DNA from: Helicobacteraceae bacterium
GTDB lineage: Bacteria; Campylobacterota; Campylobacteria; Campylobacterales; Sulfurimonadaceae
Direction: 5' to 3'
Length of the DNA stretch: 64,000 bases
Assembly: GCA_013138865.1 (NCBI GenBank)
Contig: WTBY01000018.1
Span: forward strand, 1-64,000
Shown piece after piece: positions 36,746 through 44,843 of this stretch. The number at the start of each line of letters is the position of its first letter. Position 1 is the first letter of the stretch. The notes under the pieces are model-generated. The model had not been told where the DNA came from and made no database searches. It was given only the letters and a program-made list of their open reading frames with translations. The position numbers were made by a program, and so were the translations under genes.

Positions 36746-37636
36746 GTGAGAGTAGTAACAAATATAGATAACGTAACATTACAAATTACATGCGATGATA
36801 AAGAAGAGCAAAAAGAGAAGCTAGAAGGGTTAATAGCTTTTGTGAAAGAGAGGGGTTTATTTAAAGTAATACGTCCCCAGTATGAAAAGAAAGAACGAGA
36901 TATAAAGATACGTAACAAAAGGAATACAATAGCTAAAATCAGAACTAGTGCATTTTATGCAGGTAGAGATATAAAGGGAAAAAAGATAGTGAAGTATTAT
37001 ATATCTATTAAGTTCGCAGGCTTGTCTAAATATGTTAAAAGGTTAGATATGTTGTCTAATAATCTTTTGTTCGCTATAGCGGCTTATATGAACTCTCATG
37101 AGAGTATTGAGTATACTTTAACAGCTATAGATATATGCATAGATTTAGAATGTAAATTTGATAAGATGGCGGTAATTTGTACGAAACATGCATCTAGGTC
37201 TGAATATTACGAGTTAACCGAGAAGCAGGCGTATATTACGACTAATAATATTGAAAGAATATCTATACCTAAGCTAAAGAGAGCTGCGCTAAGGTCGTAC
37301 TTCTACTATAAAACGCAAAAAGATAAACTTGATTACCCACTAACTAGGTTTGAATTGAAATTAAACTCAAAGTTCCTCAAGACGCATGGTGTTAAGATGG
37401 ATGCTATAGAGAACGCACTTAATCGTTATCATGTAATGTATTTTAAAGATATAGCTGTAAAGAACTCTATAGTTGAAGAGTACTCTAGGTCTACGTTAGA
37501 CAGACAAAAGAAAATCGATACACTTAATCTTGAAAAATATAGAGTATATGCGGATATAACATATGTGGAGCACTTCTTAATCACTTTGTTTAATCTTGAT
37601 GAGTCCTTGTTGCATGTAGATAAATATGACATTTGA
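36746..37636 (+). CDS. possible replication initiator-like protein
   Basis: Basic protein of 296 residues starting at GTG with AGGGGG upstream. Segments ALAAYMNSHES-like FAIAAYMNSHESIEYTLTAI, AIDICIDLEC and PLTRFELKLNSKFLK resemble plasmid and phage replication initiators of the Rep_trans/phage-CRI type, which have a DxxxDL strand and a TRxExKL strand. I see no HUH motif, so the assignment is tentative. It is followed by an excisionase-like gene and a helicase gene, a sensible setting for a Rep protein of an integrative element. Confidence 0.4.
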   Translation: MRVVTNIDNVTLQITCDDKEEQKEKLEGLIAFVKERGLFKVIRPQYEKKERDIKIRNKRNTIAKIRTSAFYAGRDIKGKKIVKYYISIKFAGLSKYVKRLDMLSNNLLFAIAAYMNSHESIEYTLTAIDICIDLECKFDKMAVICTKHASRSEYYELTEKQAYITTNNIERISIPKLKRAALRSYFYYKTQKDKLDYPLTRFELKLNSKFLKTHGVKMDAIENALNRYHVMYFKDIAVKNSIVEEYSRSTLDRQKKIDTLNLEKYRVYADITYVEHFLITLFNLDESLLHVDKYDI

Positions 37637-37765
37637 CTTTCTTTATATCGCATAGTTACCCACGTTAGCATTGACTTAAGTGAAATTCCCAATAAAAGTT
37701 TTAAACCATACCTTGATATGAGATAGAAATATCGCACAAGAAAAATATATAATAAGGAATAAAAG

Positions 37766-37984
37766 ATGACTACTGATTTTGAAGAACTGATTAAACATTT
37801 TGTACTTATGTCGATAAAAGACATAGATGAAATGAAGATAATCAAGAGTGATATGCTCAAAAAACTTATATATAAGAGGGAGATAGAGGTCGTTAAGATT
37901 GGTTCTAAGAATTTTATATCAAGAACAGCTTTAATCGCTTACTTACAAGCTAATACTGTACCTGCTGAAGTAAATATACATTAA
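37766..37984 (+). CDS. excisionase/AlpA-like helix-turn-helix protein
   Basis: Protein of 72 residues. SDMLKKLIYKREIEVVKIGSKNFISRTALIAYLQ fits the winged helix of excisionase-type DNA-binding proteins (start of the HTH, the short wing VVKIGSKNFIS, and final helix). It may direct the integrase towards excision or regulate the element. AAGGAATAAAAG precedes the ATG. Confidence 0.65.
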   Translation: MTTDFEELIKHFVLMSIKDIDEMKIIKSDMLKKLIYKREIEVVKIGSKNFISRTALIAYLQANTVPAEVNIH

Positions 37985-38130
37985 TTAAAAAGTACAACCA
38001 TAAATTAACAAATAGAAAAACATTCACAATAAAGCTACTATACAAGACACATTCTGAACTATTTAATCAAACTTTCCAGATAAACAAAACTTAACCATCA
38101 TTTTCTGAAAAATAACTAACAGAAGAAGTA

Positions 38131-38165
38131 CTCTAAGCATGTAGCAAATAGCTACATGCTTAGAG
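38131..38165. repeat. hairpin A flanking the helicase gene
   Basis: CTCTAAGCATGTAGC (38131-38145) and GCTACATGCTTAGAG (38151-38165) form a perfect 15-bp stem with a 5-base loop. A closely similar hairpin in the same orientation lies after the helicase gene (39756-39786). The rest of the 365-base gap (37985-38349) shows no gene. Confidence 0.75.
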
Positions 38166-38349
38166 AGTGTTATATGCTCTCTTAATCTATCAAAATATAC
38201 TTAACAGCTCTATTGACAGAACTAATATAAAAAGGCTCACATCGACTTAATTAGCTTCTTCTATATCACTTTTCAAATAGATAATTTTTTTAAATGAAAT
38301 AGTTTAATGCAGAGAAAGATGTACATAAATTAACATAGGAAATTACAAA

Positions 38350-39735
38350 ATGAAAATAACATTAACACAACATCAACGCGGGGTATTTGAAGAAATTGTA
38401 ACTATTATAGAAGGAAGTTTATTCACATTTTACAAAAGTAAAGATATAAAAGATCGGATATTGTCTCTAACTGGTCAAGCTGGTACTGGAAAATCAGTTT
38501 TGACAACGCATATCGCAAAATATATCATAGCTAAACTAAAAGAAAACAACTGCTACAGCAACGACAGTATAGTGCTAAGTGCTCCGACTCATAAGGCAAC
38601 TAAAGTGTTACGGGATATGATTTTAACGGAAGATGTGGAAGCTGAATGTAAAACAATTCATTCCTTCCTCGGCATAGAACCAATTTATAATTTTATGACA
38701 GGTGAGGAAAAATATACTGTAGTTAGAGGTAAGCAAGCTCCAGCAACTGCATCTTTACTTATTGTTGATGAATCTTCTATGATTTCACATGAAATATATA
38801 AGTTTATTCTTGAAACTGTAACAACAGGTAGAGTAAATACTGTACTATTTATTGGTGACCCTTTTCAGCTTTTACCCGTCGGTAGCAATAATAAAGAGAA
38901 TGATGTATTTAAGTTAGAGAAACAGTTCCAACTTACTCAGATTGTTAGACAGGCTGAAAACAGTCCAATTATAAAGCTCGCTACAAAAATTCGTAATATG
39001 ATTGAAAGTCAAGAATTTACAAGTTTAAATGATTTGTTAGAAGAGAGTAAATCGGAAGATATTGAACTGTTTGATAATAGGGAAGAGTTTTTAGAAGATT
39101 TCTATAAAAAAGACCAGTGGTATAAAGATGACAAAATAATCAGCTCTTTTGCTAACAAGCAAGTTGATACATTTAATACAGATATAAGAGTGGAGTTTTG
39201 GAAGGAAAGAGGTATCGTTAACCCTACTCATTTTTTACCTAGTGATATGGTGCGATTCAAAAGTGCTTTAATCGAGAATGGCTTGTTTAAAGACAATAAT
39301 CGTACAATTTATAATAACAATGATGAAGTGATGCTCAATAGTGTAGAGTTAATAGACCATAAAGATACTGGATTGAAATTTTGGAAGTGTACCGTTGTCG
39401 GGAGAAAGCACTCGGATTTTATAAGGATAATTGATCCAGATAGCATACTGCTATACAATGAAAAACTTGAAGGAATGGCAAATATTGCAAAAAGTGCTAA
39501 TCATCATTATCGTGCTCAATTCTGGAAAGATTATTACCAGTTTAAAAATGCTTTTGCGAATGTTCAGTATGTATTCGCATCCACGATACACAAACTTCAA
39601 GGAAGTACGTTTGATGTAGCATATACAGATTTCTCATCGCTAGTTAATAATGATATGCTTACTAATGATCAAAAATATCGACTAGCATATGTGGCAGTAA
39701 CAAGAGCTAGGAATAAAGTTAAAATATTATATTAA
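38350..39735 (+). CDS. RecD/Dda-like superfamily 1 DNA helicase
   Basis: ATP-driven 5'-3' DNA helicase of 461 residues. Walker A GQAGTGKSV near residue 45, motif II VDESSM, motif III FIGDPFQLLPVG, motif IV/QIVRQ, motif V STIHKLQGSTFD and motif VI YVAVTRARNK near the C-terminus. Size and layout match phage T4 Dda, which loads on forks and removes bound proteins. A stand-alone copy in a mobile element with Rad52-like and Rep-like genes suggests a role in its replication or recombination. Two similar hairpins flank the gene. Confidence 0.88.
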   Translation: MKITLTQHQRGVFEEIVTIIEGSLFTFYKSKDIKDRILSLTGQAGTGKSVLTTHIAKYIIAKLKENNCYSNDSIVLSAPTHKATKVLRDMILTEDVEAECKTIHSFLGIEPIYNFMTGEEKYTVVRGKQAPATASLLIVDESSMISHEIYKFILETVTTGRVNTVLFIGDPFQLLPVGSNNKENDVFKLEKQFQLTQIVRQAENSPIIKLATKIRNMIESQEFTSLNDLLEESKSEDIELFDNREEFLEDFYKKDQWYKDDKIISSFANKQVDTFNTDIRVEFWKERGIVNPTHFLPSDMVRFKSALIENGLFKDNNRTIYNNNDEVMLNSVELIDHKDTGLKFWKCTVVGRKHSDFIRIIDPDSILLYNEKLEGMANIAKSANHHYRAQFWKDYYQFKNAFANVQYVFASTIHKLQGSTFDVAYTDFSSLVNNDMLTNDQKYRLAYVAVTRARNKVKILY

Positions 39736-39755
39736 AAAGCTTCTGATGAAAAGTA

Positions 39756-39786
39756 CTCTAAGCATAGTAGATAGCTATGCTTAGAG
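39756..39786. repeat. hairpin B flanking the helicase gene
   Basis: CTCTAAGCATAG (39756-39767) pairs with CTATGCTTAGAG (39775-39786), 12 bp. It shares AGTACTCTAAGCAT and ATGCTTAGAGAGTGTTAT with hairpin A; only the loop region differs. There is no T-tract. Confidence 0.75.
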
Positions 39787-39916
39787 AGTGTTATGGCTTT
39801 TGTTAAATTACAGAGATCTCTAAAGGATTATAATCACATATTATGAAGATAGGTAGAACAGTCATTAATAATAACTGCTCTAGTGAAAATAAATAAGTCT
39901 AACAAAAGGAGACTAT

Positions 39917-40021
39917 GTGATAGCCATATCAAAATGTCTAAGCATCGTAATTACAGTTGCTACTATTGTAGTTAATAATCTAAATTCTAAGAATAAAAAT
40001 CCATTTGATTTAAACTCTTAA
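39917..40021 (+). CDS. 34-residue single-helix peptide
   Basis: GTG at 39917 with AAAAGGAG just upstream; the stop is at 40019-40021. The peptide MIAISKCLSIVITVATIVVN is one hydrophobic helix, followed by a polar Asn/Lys-rich tail. Possible small membrane peptide in the operon that starts with DUF932; it could also be a chance frame. Confidence 0.4.
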   Translation: MIAISKCLSIVITVATIVVNNLNSKNKNPFDLNS

Positions 40022-40040
40022 CACTATTAAAGGAAAAAAT

Positions 40041-40850
40041 ATGTCAAAAATACCATTAACAAATGAGCAATTAAAACAACAAGCTCCAGCACTCTTTACA
40101 GAGGAACCTCACAGCGATGTAAGTGAAAAATATCACTTCATACCAACTATAAATGTAGTAGATGAAATCAAAGCCAATAATTGGTACCCAGTAAGTGTAT
40201 CTGAAGCTTCAGTAAGAGATGAAGATAAAAATGGTTACCAACAGCATTTAGTTCGTTTTCGTCACTTTGACGATTTACTGCACCCACAAGACAATGCAGT
40301 AGAACTATTACTATTTAACTCTCATGATAGAACTAAGAGCTTTAGTATAAGTGCAGGTATATATCGTTTTGTTTGTAGCAATGGCTTAGTTGTAGCAGAT
40401 AGTGTATTTGAGTCTTACAAGATAAAACATCTTGGCGAGAGAGACAATGATGTAGCTAATGCAGTAGCAAATATCACAGCTATCAAACCTAAGCTTATGC
40501 AAAAAATCCATACGTTAGAGACAATTGAACTATCACACCTTGAACAAGAGTCATTTGCACGTAGTAGCTTGCCATTAAGATTTGATAAGCATTTAAAGGT
40601 GAACTACAAAGATGTACTTACACCACATCGTGATGAAGACAACAAAAATGATCTATATACAGTACTCAATGTTATCCAAGAGAACTTACTTCGTGGAAAC
40701 ATATCTGGTGTAAATAATATCACTGGGCGTAGATTTACAAGTAAAGAGATTAAATCTATAAGTAAAGATGTAGAAGTGAATCAAGGGCTATGGGATATAG
40801 CAGAGCGTATAGCTTCAATCAAAGAGCCTGAGATGGCATTAGCAGCATAG
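40041..40850 (+). CDS. DUF932-family phage/plasmid protein
   Basis: Protein of 269 residues with the family pattern: FIPTINVVDEIKANNWYPVSVSE, QQHLVRFRH, and FVCSNGLVVADSVFESYKIKH (quoted in parts). DUF932 proteins are common on plasmids and phages next to single-strand annealing proteins. Their role is not established; they are suspected to act in DNA recombination or anti-restriction. Followed by a Gp157-like and a Rad52-like gene, both with strong GGAGG sites. Confidence 0.85.
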   Translation: MSKIPLTNEQLKQQAPALFTEEPHSDVSEKYHFIPTINVVDEIKANNWYPVSVSEASVRDEDKNGYQQHLVRFRHFDDLLHPQDNAVELLLFNSHDRTKSFSISAGIYRFVCSNGLVVADSVFESYKIKHLGERDNDVANAVANITAIKPKLMQKIHTLETIELSHLEQESFARSSLPLRFDKHLKVNYKDVLTPHRDEDNKNDLYTVLNVIQENLLRGNISGVNNITGRRFTSKEIKSISKDVEVNQGLWDIAERIASIKEPEMALAA

Positions 40851-40863
40851 GAGGAGTACAACT

Positions 40864-41451
40864 ATGAAAATGACAAATTATCGCTTACAGACAGAGATAG
40901 AGAACATAAAAGAGAACAAACAAGAGTGGTTTAAAGATTATGTACGACAAGTACTTGAATCTAACAAACCTTATCATGCTAAAGCTGACTATTTGGGCTT
41001 AAGTATTCAAGAGATACAAAATAAAATAGATTATCTATCTGATGATATTAAAGAGATGACAGTACTTAAAAAGAGTCTAACTAGTGCAAAAGCTACAGCA
41101 CTAGAAGCTACAGCATCAGTTCTAGCAGAGTATGGAATTGATCGTTTAGATGGTACTTCAATATCTTCTATAACAATTACACCTCAAAAGACAAAACATC
41201 AAGATACTTTCAAAGTGATAAATGCAGATGCACTTATAAAATTAGGTTTTTATAGAGTAGTTGTAGATGAGCAAAGTGTAAAAGATGCAATGCTTACAGT
41301 AGAGGGTATGAATAAGATAGATAAGTTTGTAGAAGTAGGGATTGTAAATGAAGAAGTACCTGCTCGTATTAAAGTTAATGCTAGACGCTCTAGTACAAAT
41401 AATCAAGCTACAGAACTACTAAAGTTAGTAAATTCTCAAGAAGCTGCATAA
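40864..41451 (+). CDS. helical protein, possibly Gp157-like
   Basis: Protein of 195 residues. The first half is helical with LSIQEIQNKIDYLSDDIKEM and many Ala/Lys; the second contains SSITITPQKTKHQDTFKV, as in the Siphovirus Gp157 family, which is found next to recombination genes. The match is weak. Position between DUF932 and a Rad52-like annealing protein supports a role in DNA recombination. Confidence 0.45.
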   Translation: MKMTNYRLQTEIENIKENKQEWFKDYVRQVLESNKPYHAKADYLGLSIQEIQNKIDYLSDDIKEMTVLKKSLTSAKATALEATASVLAEYGIDRLDGTSISSITITPQKTKHQDTFKVINADALIKLGFYRVVVDEQSVKDAMLTVEGMNKIDKFVEVGIVNEEVPARIKVNARRSSTNNQATELLKLVNSQEAA

Positions 41452-41467
41452 ATAATGGAGGAATAAT

Positions 41468-42169
41468 ATGTTTTCAGAAAATCAGTTAAAAGCCCTATCA
41501 CACAACTTAGACGACAGTAGGGTAAAAACTATAGAAAAAGCTAATATGAGTTTTAAATACCTAGAAACTTATGATGTAATAAATGTAGCAAACACTATAT
41601 TTAACTATATGTGGGACTACACTATAACAAGACTTGATGAAGTGGCACGTGAGACTAACCAAAATGGAAATCATGTAATTACTTTTAGTGCAATAGTCAA
41701 AGTGAAAATTTATGATAACCAACGAAATTTTATCACAAGAGAAGATACAGGAGTAGGAACTGGTACTGCAAAAATGATAGGTGATGCAATTGATAACGCT
41801 AGTAAAAGTGCAGTAAGTGATTCGTTAAAGCGATCTTTAAGATCATGTGGTGGGCAGTTTGGCAATAATCTATACTCAAAAGCACCCAATACAAATCAAC
41901 ATCAACAACATAACTATCAACATTCTGCACAACTACAACAGCCACAACAATATAACCAGACATCGAATAACCAAGTACAAAATAGTACACCACAAGATTA
42001 TTCTAGTCTATACAATATTGGACTAACAGTAATGGAACAAGGTAAAAACCTTGTAGTCATTGGTGATGATATCTTTAGTAAGAAAGATAGTGTTAAAGCT
42101 TTTGGTTTTAAGTGGGATGGTGTTAGTAAGATGTGGTACAAGCCAATTCAACAGCAACAAGCAGCATAA
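41468..42169 (+). CDS. Rad52/Rad22-like single-strand annealing protein
   Basis: Pairs complementary DNA strands for recombination. The 233 residues begin with the Rad52 fold: FKYLETYDVINVANTIFNY, WDYTI, then REDTGVGTG, AIDNASKSAVSDSLKRSLRS and GGQFGNNLYSK, closely following the Rad52 core. A Gln/Asn/Pro-rich linker (about 140-180) leads to a small C-terminal domain (IFSKKDSVKAFGFKWDGVS, MWYKP) of the DUF5710 type. This domain combination is known from plasmid proteins. Confidence 0.88.
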   Translation: MFSENQLKALSHNLDDSRVKTIEKANMSFKYLETYDVINVANTIFNYMWDYTITRLDEVARETNQNGNHVITFSAIVKVKIYDNQRNFITREDTGVGTGTAKMIGDAIDNASKSAVSDSLKRSLRSCGGQFGNNLYSKAPNTNQHQQHNYQHSAQLQQPQQYNQTSNNQVQNSTPQDYSSLYNIGLTVMEQGKNLVVIGDDIFSKKDSVKAFGFKWDGVSKMWYKPIQQQQAA

Positions 42170-42170
42170 G

Positions 42171-42275
42171 ATGTATAAACAACCTTTAAATAAAGATAGT
42201 TTATCTCTTTGCTTAATTATGTGCTTCGCTATAGGTGCATTAATATGTAGCAACAAGGGTGAAAACTATGAGTAA
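42171..42275 (+). CDS. 34-residue single-helix peptide
   Basis: Begins 1 base after the Rad52-like stop (ATG 42171). The peptide has a polar start (MYKQPLNKDSL) and a hydrophobic stretch SLCLIMCFAIGALIC with two Cys. Coupled to the gene before. Possibly real; no homologue can be named. Confidence 0.4.
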   Translation: MYKQPLNKDSLSLCLIMCFAIGALICSNKGENYE

Positions 42276-42309
42276 ACAAAACTTACACCTATCCCATAAA
42301 TCAGAGATA

Positions 42310-42342
42310 ATCACACTAGTAGATATTTTCTACTAGTGTGAT
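42310..42342. terminator. hairpin ending the recombination operon
   Basis: ATCACACTAGTAG (42310-42322) and CTACTAGTGTGAT (42330-42342) form a perfect 13-bp stem with the 7-base loop ATATTTT. No T-run directly follows. It lies between the recombination genes and the WYL-controlled cluster and could end or process the transcript. Confidence 0.6.
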
Positions 42343-42405
42343 AGCGTTATCACTTTAAACTATTTTTGATGTAATTTACAACAGAGCTTATTTAAAACAA
42401 GATAA

Positions 42406-42422
42406 ACGAAATAATATTTCGT
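42406..42422. promoter_or_regulatory. predicted WYL operator 1 (ACGAAAT-AAT-ATTTCGT)
   Basis: A 17-bp palindrome located 10 bases before a -10-like TATAGT (42433-42438), so it covers the -35 region of the promoter of the operon at 42464. The same palindrome, differing only in the central bases, sits at the same distance from the -10 of the operon at 44844. Probable target of the WYL regulator encoded in between. Confidence 0.65.
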
Positions 42423-42463
42423 AATATTATTGTATAGTTTCTTTAAAATAAAAGGAATTGCTG

Positions 42464-43486
42464 ATGTCAATAAAAAATATAGAAAAGAAAGAATTTGTAT
42501 ATATAGGGTTACTTTCAATTGTAACGCTCTTAATTCCAGAAAATATAGTAAATTTGCTAGTGCTAATTTTTATAGCTTTATTATTAATAATAACTTTAAT
42601 AGTAGCTATAAATTCAAATATGAAAAATAAGCATCTTGAAATCATTTTGGAGATCCTTTTAATATTTACTCTTTTTAAAACCATGCTCAATCTTGCTGTG
42701 ACAAAGATTTTACTAATAAATTTATTTGAAAGTGCAAAAACTGGTAATACTATTATAGGTTTTGGAGATTTTATTATAGGAGACAAACTTCCCATCGCTT
42801 TAATAGTATTTGCAACTTTTATTCTTCTAAGCCATAGAATTATTACACAAGGTTCTACACTTTTTTCTTGGAAAAAGACTAGATTTCTAGTAAATATATC
42901 ACCTGATGAACATATGGCTATTGATTCTGAACTAAATGCAGGGGTGTTAAATAATGTAGAATCTCAAGAGCGTCGTAAAAAAATAAATAAAGATACAGAA
43001 CTTTATGAGACAATTGATGGGTTATCCAATTTTTTAAAATATGATACATTTTTTAATATTGCTTTTATATTAATATATATTATAGTAGGAACTTTTATAG
43101 GAATATTTCAATATGAGCATAGTCTTAACAAAAGTATAGAGATAATCTTAGATGTAGCAGTTGGTTATGGTTTTATTTTTCAATGCTTATCTTTTATTAA
43201 TTTCATAATTGCATTTTTAATTATAATTCATATATCGAAAAAATATAGAAACTCTCTTGAAAATCTTTTGGATAAAAAAATTATGAAAGAATTGATGATT
43301 TATTTTAAGTTGATGATATTGGTTAGTTTCATAATTATTTTTATTGCATATATTTACAACCTTGAAGCTATGTCAATATCTCTTATAGGTATTTGTTTAA
43401 TATGTAGTGGATATTATTTATACATATTAAGTTTAAAGCTTCTTACAATTGAGGGCTATAAGCATATAAACTCTATGCTATCATGA
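42464..43486 (+). CDS. polytopic membrane protein, first gene of the WYL-controlled cluster
   Basis: Protein of 340 residues with about seven to eight hydrophobic helices: two in the first 60 residues, two around 85-135, two around 195-260 and two in the last 60. Between lies a polar stretch (about 140-190) with RRKKINKDTELYETI. No family recognised. ATG at 42464 follows AAAAGGAATTG. Start of an operon with the YkvA and WYL genes and a predicted operator in its promoter. Confidence 0.65.
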   Translation: MSIKNIEKKEFVYIGLLSIVTLLIPENIVNLLVLIFIALLLIITLIVAINSNMKNKHLEIILEILLIFTLFKTMLNLAVTKILLINLFESAKTGNTIIGFGDFIIGDKLPIALIVFATFILLSHRIITQGSTLFSWKKTRFLVNISPDEHMAIDSELNAGVLNNVESQERRKKINKDTELYETIDGLSNFLKYDTFFNIAFILIYIIVGTFIGIFQYEHSLNKSIEIILDVAVGYGFIFQCLSFINFIIAFLIIIHISKKYRNSLENLLDKKIMKELMIYFKLMILVSFIIIFIAYIYNLEAMSISLIGICLICSGYYLYILSLKLLTIEGYKHINSMLS

Positions 43487-43526
43487 TACAATACATCTAA
43501 CAAATGAACTGTGTGGATAAAAACTA

Positions 43527-43877
43527 ATGAGTGAAATAAATAATGAGCAACAAGATAAGTCAAAAGCATTACGAGACTCATTAGCAAAAGATTTTAATGA
43601 AAAAGAAGCTGAAGAGTTTGCTTCAATACATCAAAGTAAACGATGGTATGATGATTTTATGCTTTTATACGAGATGATTACATCAAAAGATTATGAAATA
43701 ACAACTAAAACAAAACTCATTATTGCAGGAACGCTCACTTATGTAGTTCTTCCAATGGATGTAATTCCTGACTTCATACCTATTGTTGGATGGCTAGATG
43801 ATATATTTATTTTAGGCTTGGCAACAAGTACGCTACATAATGAAATTGAAAATTTTAAGATATTTAGAGATGCTTAA
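43527..43877 (+). CDS. YkvA-family (DUF1232) membrane protein
   Basis: Protein of 116 residues. The DUF1232 core is clear: TKLIIAGTLTYVVLPMDVIPDFIPIVGWLDDIFILGL (in parts), with the amphipathic PMDVIPDFIP hinge and WLDD. Preceded by a charged helical domain. DUF1232 proteins are membrane-associated and occur in stress and resistance settings. Stop overlaps the WYL start by one base (TAATG). Confidence 0.85.
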   Translation: MSEINNEQQDKSKALRDSLAKDFNEKEAEEFASIHQSKRWYDDFMLLYEMITSKDYEITTKTKLIIAGTLTYVVLPMDVIPDFIPIVGWLDDIFILGLATSTLHNEIENFKIFRDA

Positions 43878-44776
43878 TGTATGATGATACAACAATAGAA
43901 AAAGTAACTAAGTTATTTTTTAAAGGTGGTAAATATACAACAAAAGCTCTAGCTATAAGGTTTAACAAGACTACAAGAAATATACAATATATTATAAAAG
44001 AGTTACAAGCAAAAGCTGGTTTAGAAAAAGAGGGTACAAGTTACTACATACCTGATAAATTTCGTAATTTAGAAATATATGAAAGAGTACACATGAGTAC
44101 TTCATTAATGCTCTCTTTATATAAACATGCCATACCAAACCCACAAATTAGTGTGCAAGAAAATTTTAAAGAACTACCCAAAGAGACAGATATTTTTATA
44201 TTTGATATAAACTTTGAAGAGATTAAAAATGAGACTTTTTTTAACCAAATAGCAAATGCAATTATAAATAATGTAGCAATTAAATTTGAGTACAAAAATA
44301 AAAGAGATATAGTTTCAATAAAAAATGTATACCCAATTAAAATTACTAACCTACTAGGCTATTGGTATCTTATGAGCTATGACTTAGAAGATGAAAAGGT
44401 AAAAACATTTTATTTAAATACCATTACTAACTTATCAACACTAGATGAAAGTTATCTTGATGAAAAAAAGATGAAAAAGTTACAACTAGAGTCTTCTCAA
44501 ATGAAATCCCCATGGTACTGTGATAATATAAAAAATGTAGAGTTAAAAGTAACAGGAGATGCTATACTTTATATCCAACGACAAAATAGTGATGTGTTTG
44601 AAATTATTAATGATGAAGACTCTTTTGCAATATTTATTAATATGAAGTACTATAATGATGTTGAAGTTTTAAGCTTTGTTAAAAAATGGCTCCCTTTTAT
44701 ATATATAGTTAATAATGAACCTTTACAGCAAAAACTAGAAGAAACTTTTCTAACTTACTCTAAAAACAACAATTAA
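43877..44776 (+). CDS. WYL-domain transcriptional regulator
   Basis: Protein of 299 residues: N-terminal HTH (about 1-65, KYTTKALAIRFNKTTRNIQYII), a WYL domain (about 130-200 with FEYKNKRDIVSIKNVYPIKITNLLGYWYLMSYD in parts), and a C-terminal WCX-like part (KNVELKVTGDAILYIQRQ, VLSFVKKWLPFIYIVNN). WYL domains sense nucleic-acid-like ligands. WYL regulators (BrxR/CapW group) commonly silence phage defence loci. Two matching palindromes flank its operon. Confidence 0.9.
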   Translation: MYDDTTIEKVTKLFFKGGKYTTKALAIRFNKTTRNIQYIIKELQAKAGLEKEGTSYYIPDKFRNLEIYERVHMSTSLMLSLYKHAIPNPQISVQENFKELPKETDIFIFDINFEEIKNETFFNQIANAIINNVAIKFEYKNKRDIVSIKNVYPIKITNLLGYWYLMSYDLEDEKVKTFYLNTITNLSTLDESYLDEKKMKKLQLESSQMKSPWYCDNIKNVELKVTGDAILYIQRQNSDVFEIINDEDSFAIFINMKYYNDVEVLSFVKKWLPFIYIVNNEPLQQKLEETFLTYSKNNN

Positions 44777-44807
44777 CTTAAAAACGAAATATTATTTCGT
44801 TTTTAAG
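44777..44807. promoter_or_regulatory. predicted WYL operator 2 within a 14-bp hairpin
   Basis: The palindrome ACGAAAT-ATT-ATTTCGT (44784-44800) sits inside a longer perfect stem: CTTAAAAACGAAAT (44777-44790) and ATTTCGTTTTTAAG (44794-44807). It follows the WYL stop and ends 10 bases before TACAAT (44811-44816), a -10 box for the operon at 44844. It may serve as both operator and terminator. Confidence 0.65.
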
Positions 44808-44843
44808 TGCTACAATACTCTTATAACTTAATAGGAGTAACTA

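Noticed and set aside
37429-37860. 143-codon reading frame on the minus strand opposite the Rep-like and excisionase-like genes
   Set aside because: It covers the end of one plus-strand gene, a gap, and the start of another, has no ribosome binding site and looks like low-complexity hydrophobic shadow sequence.
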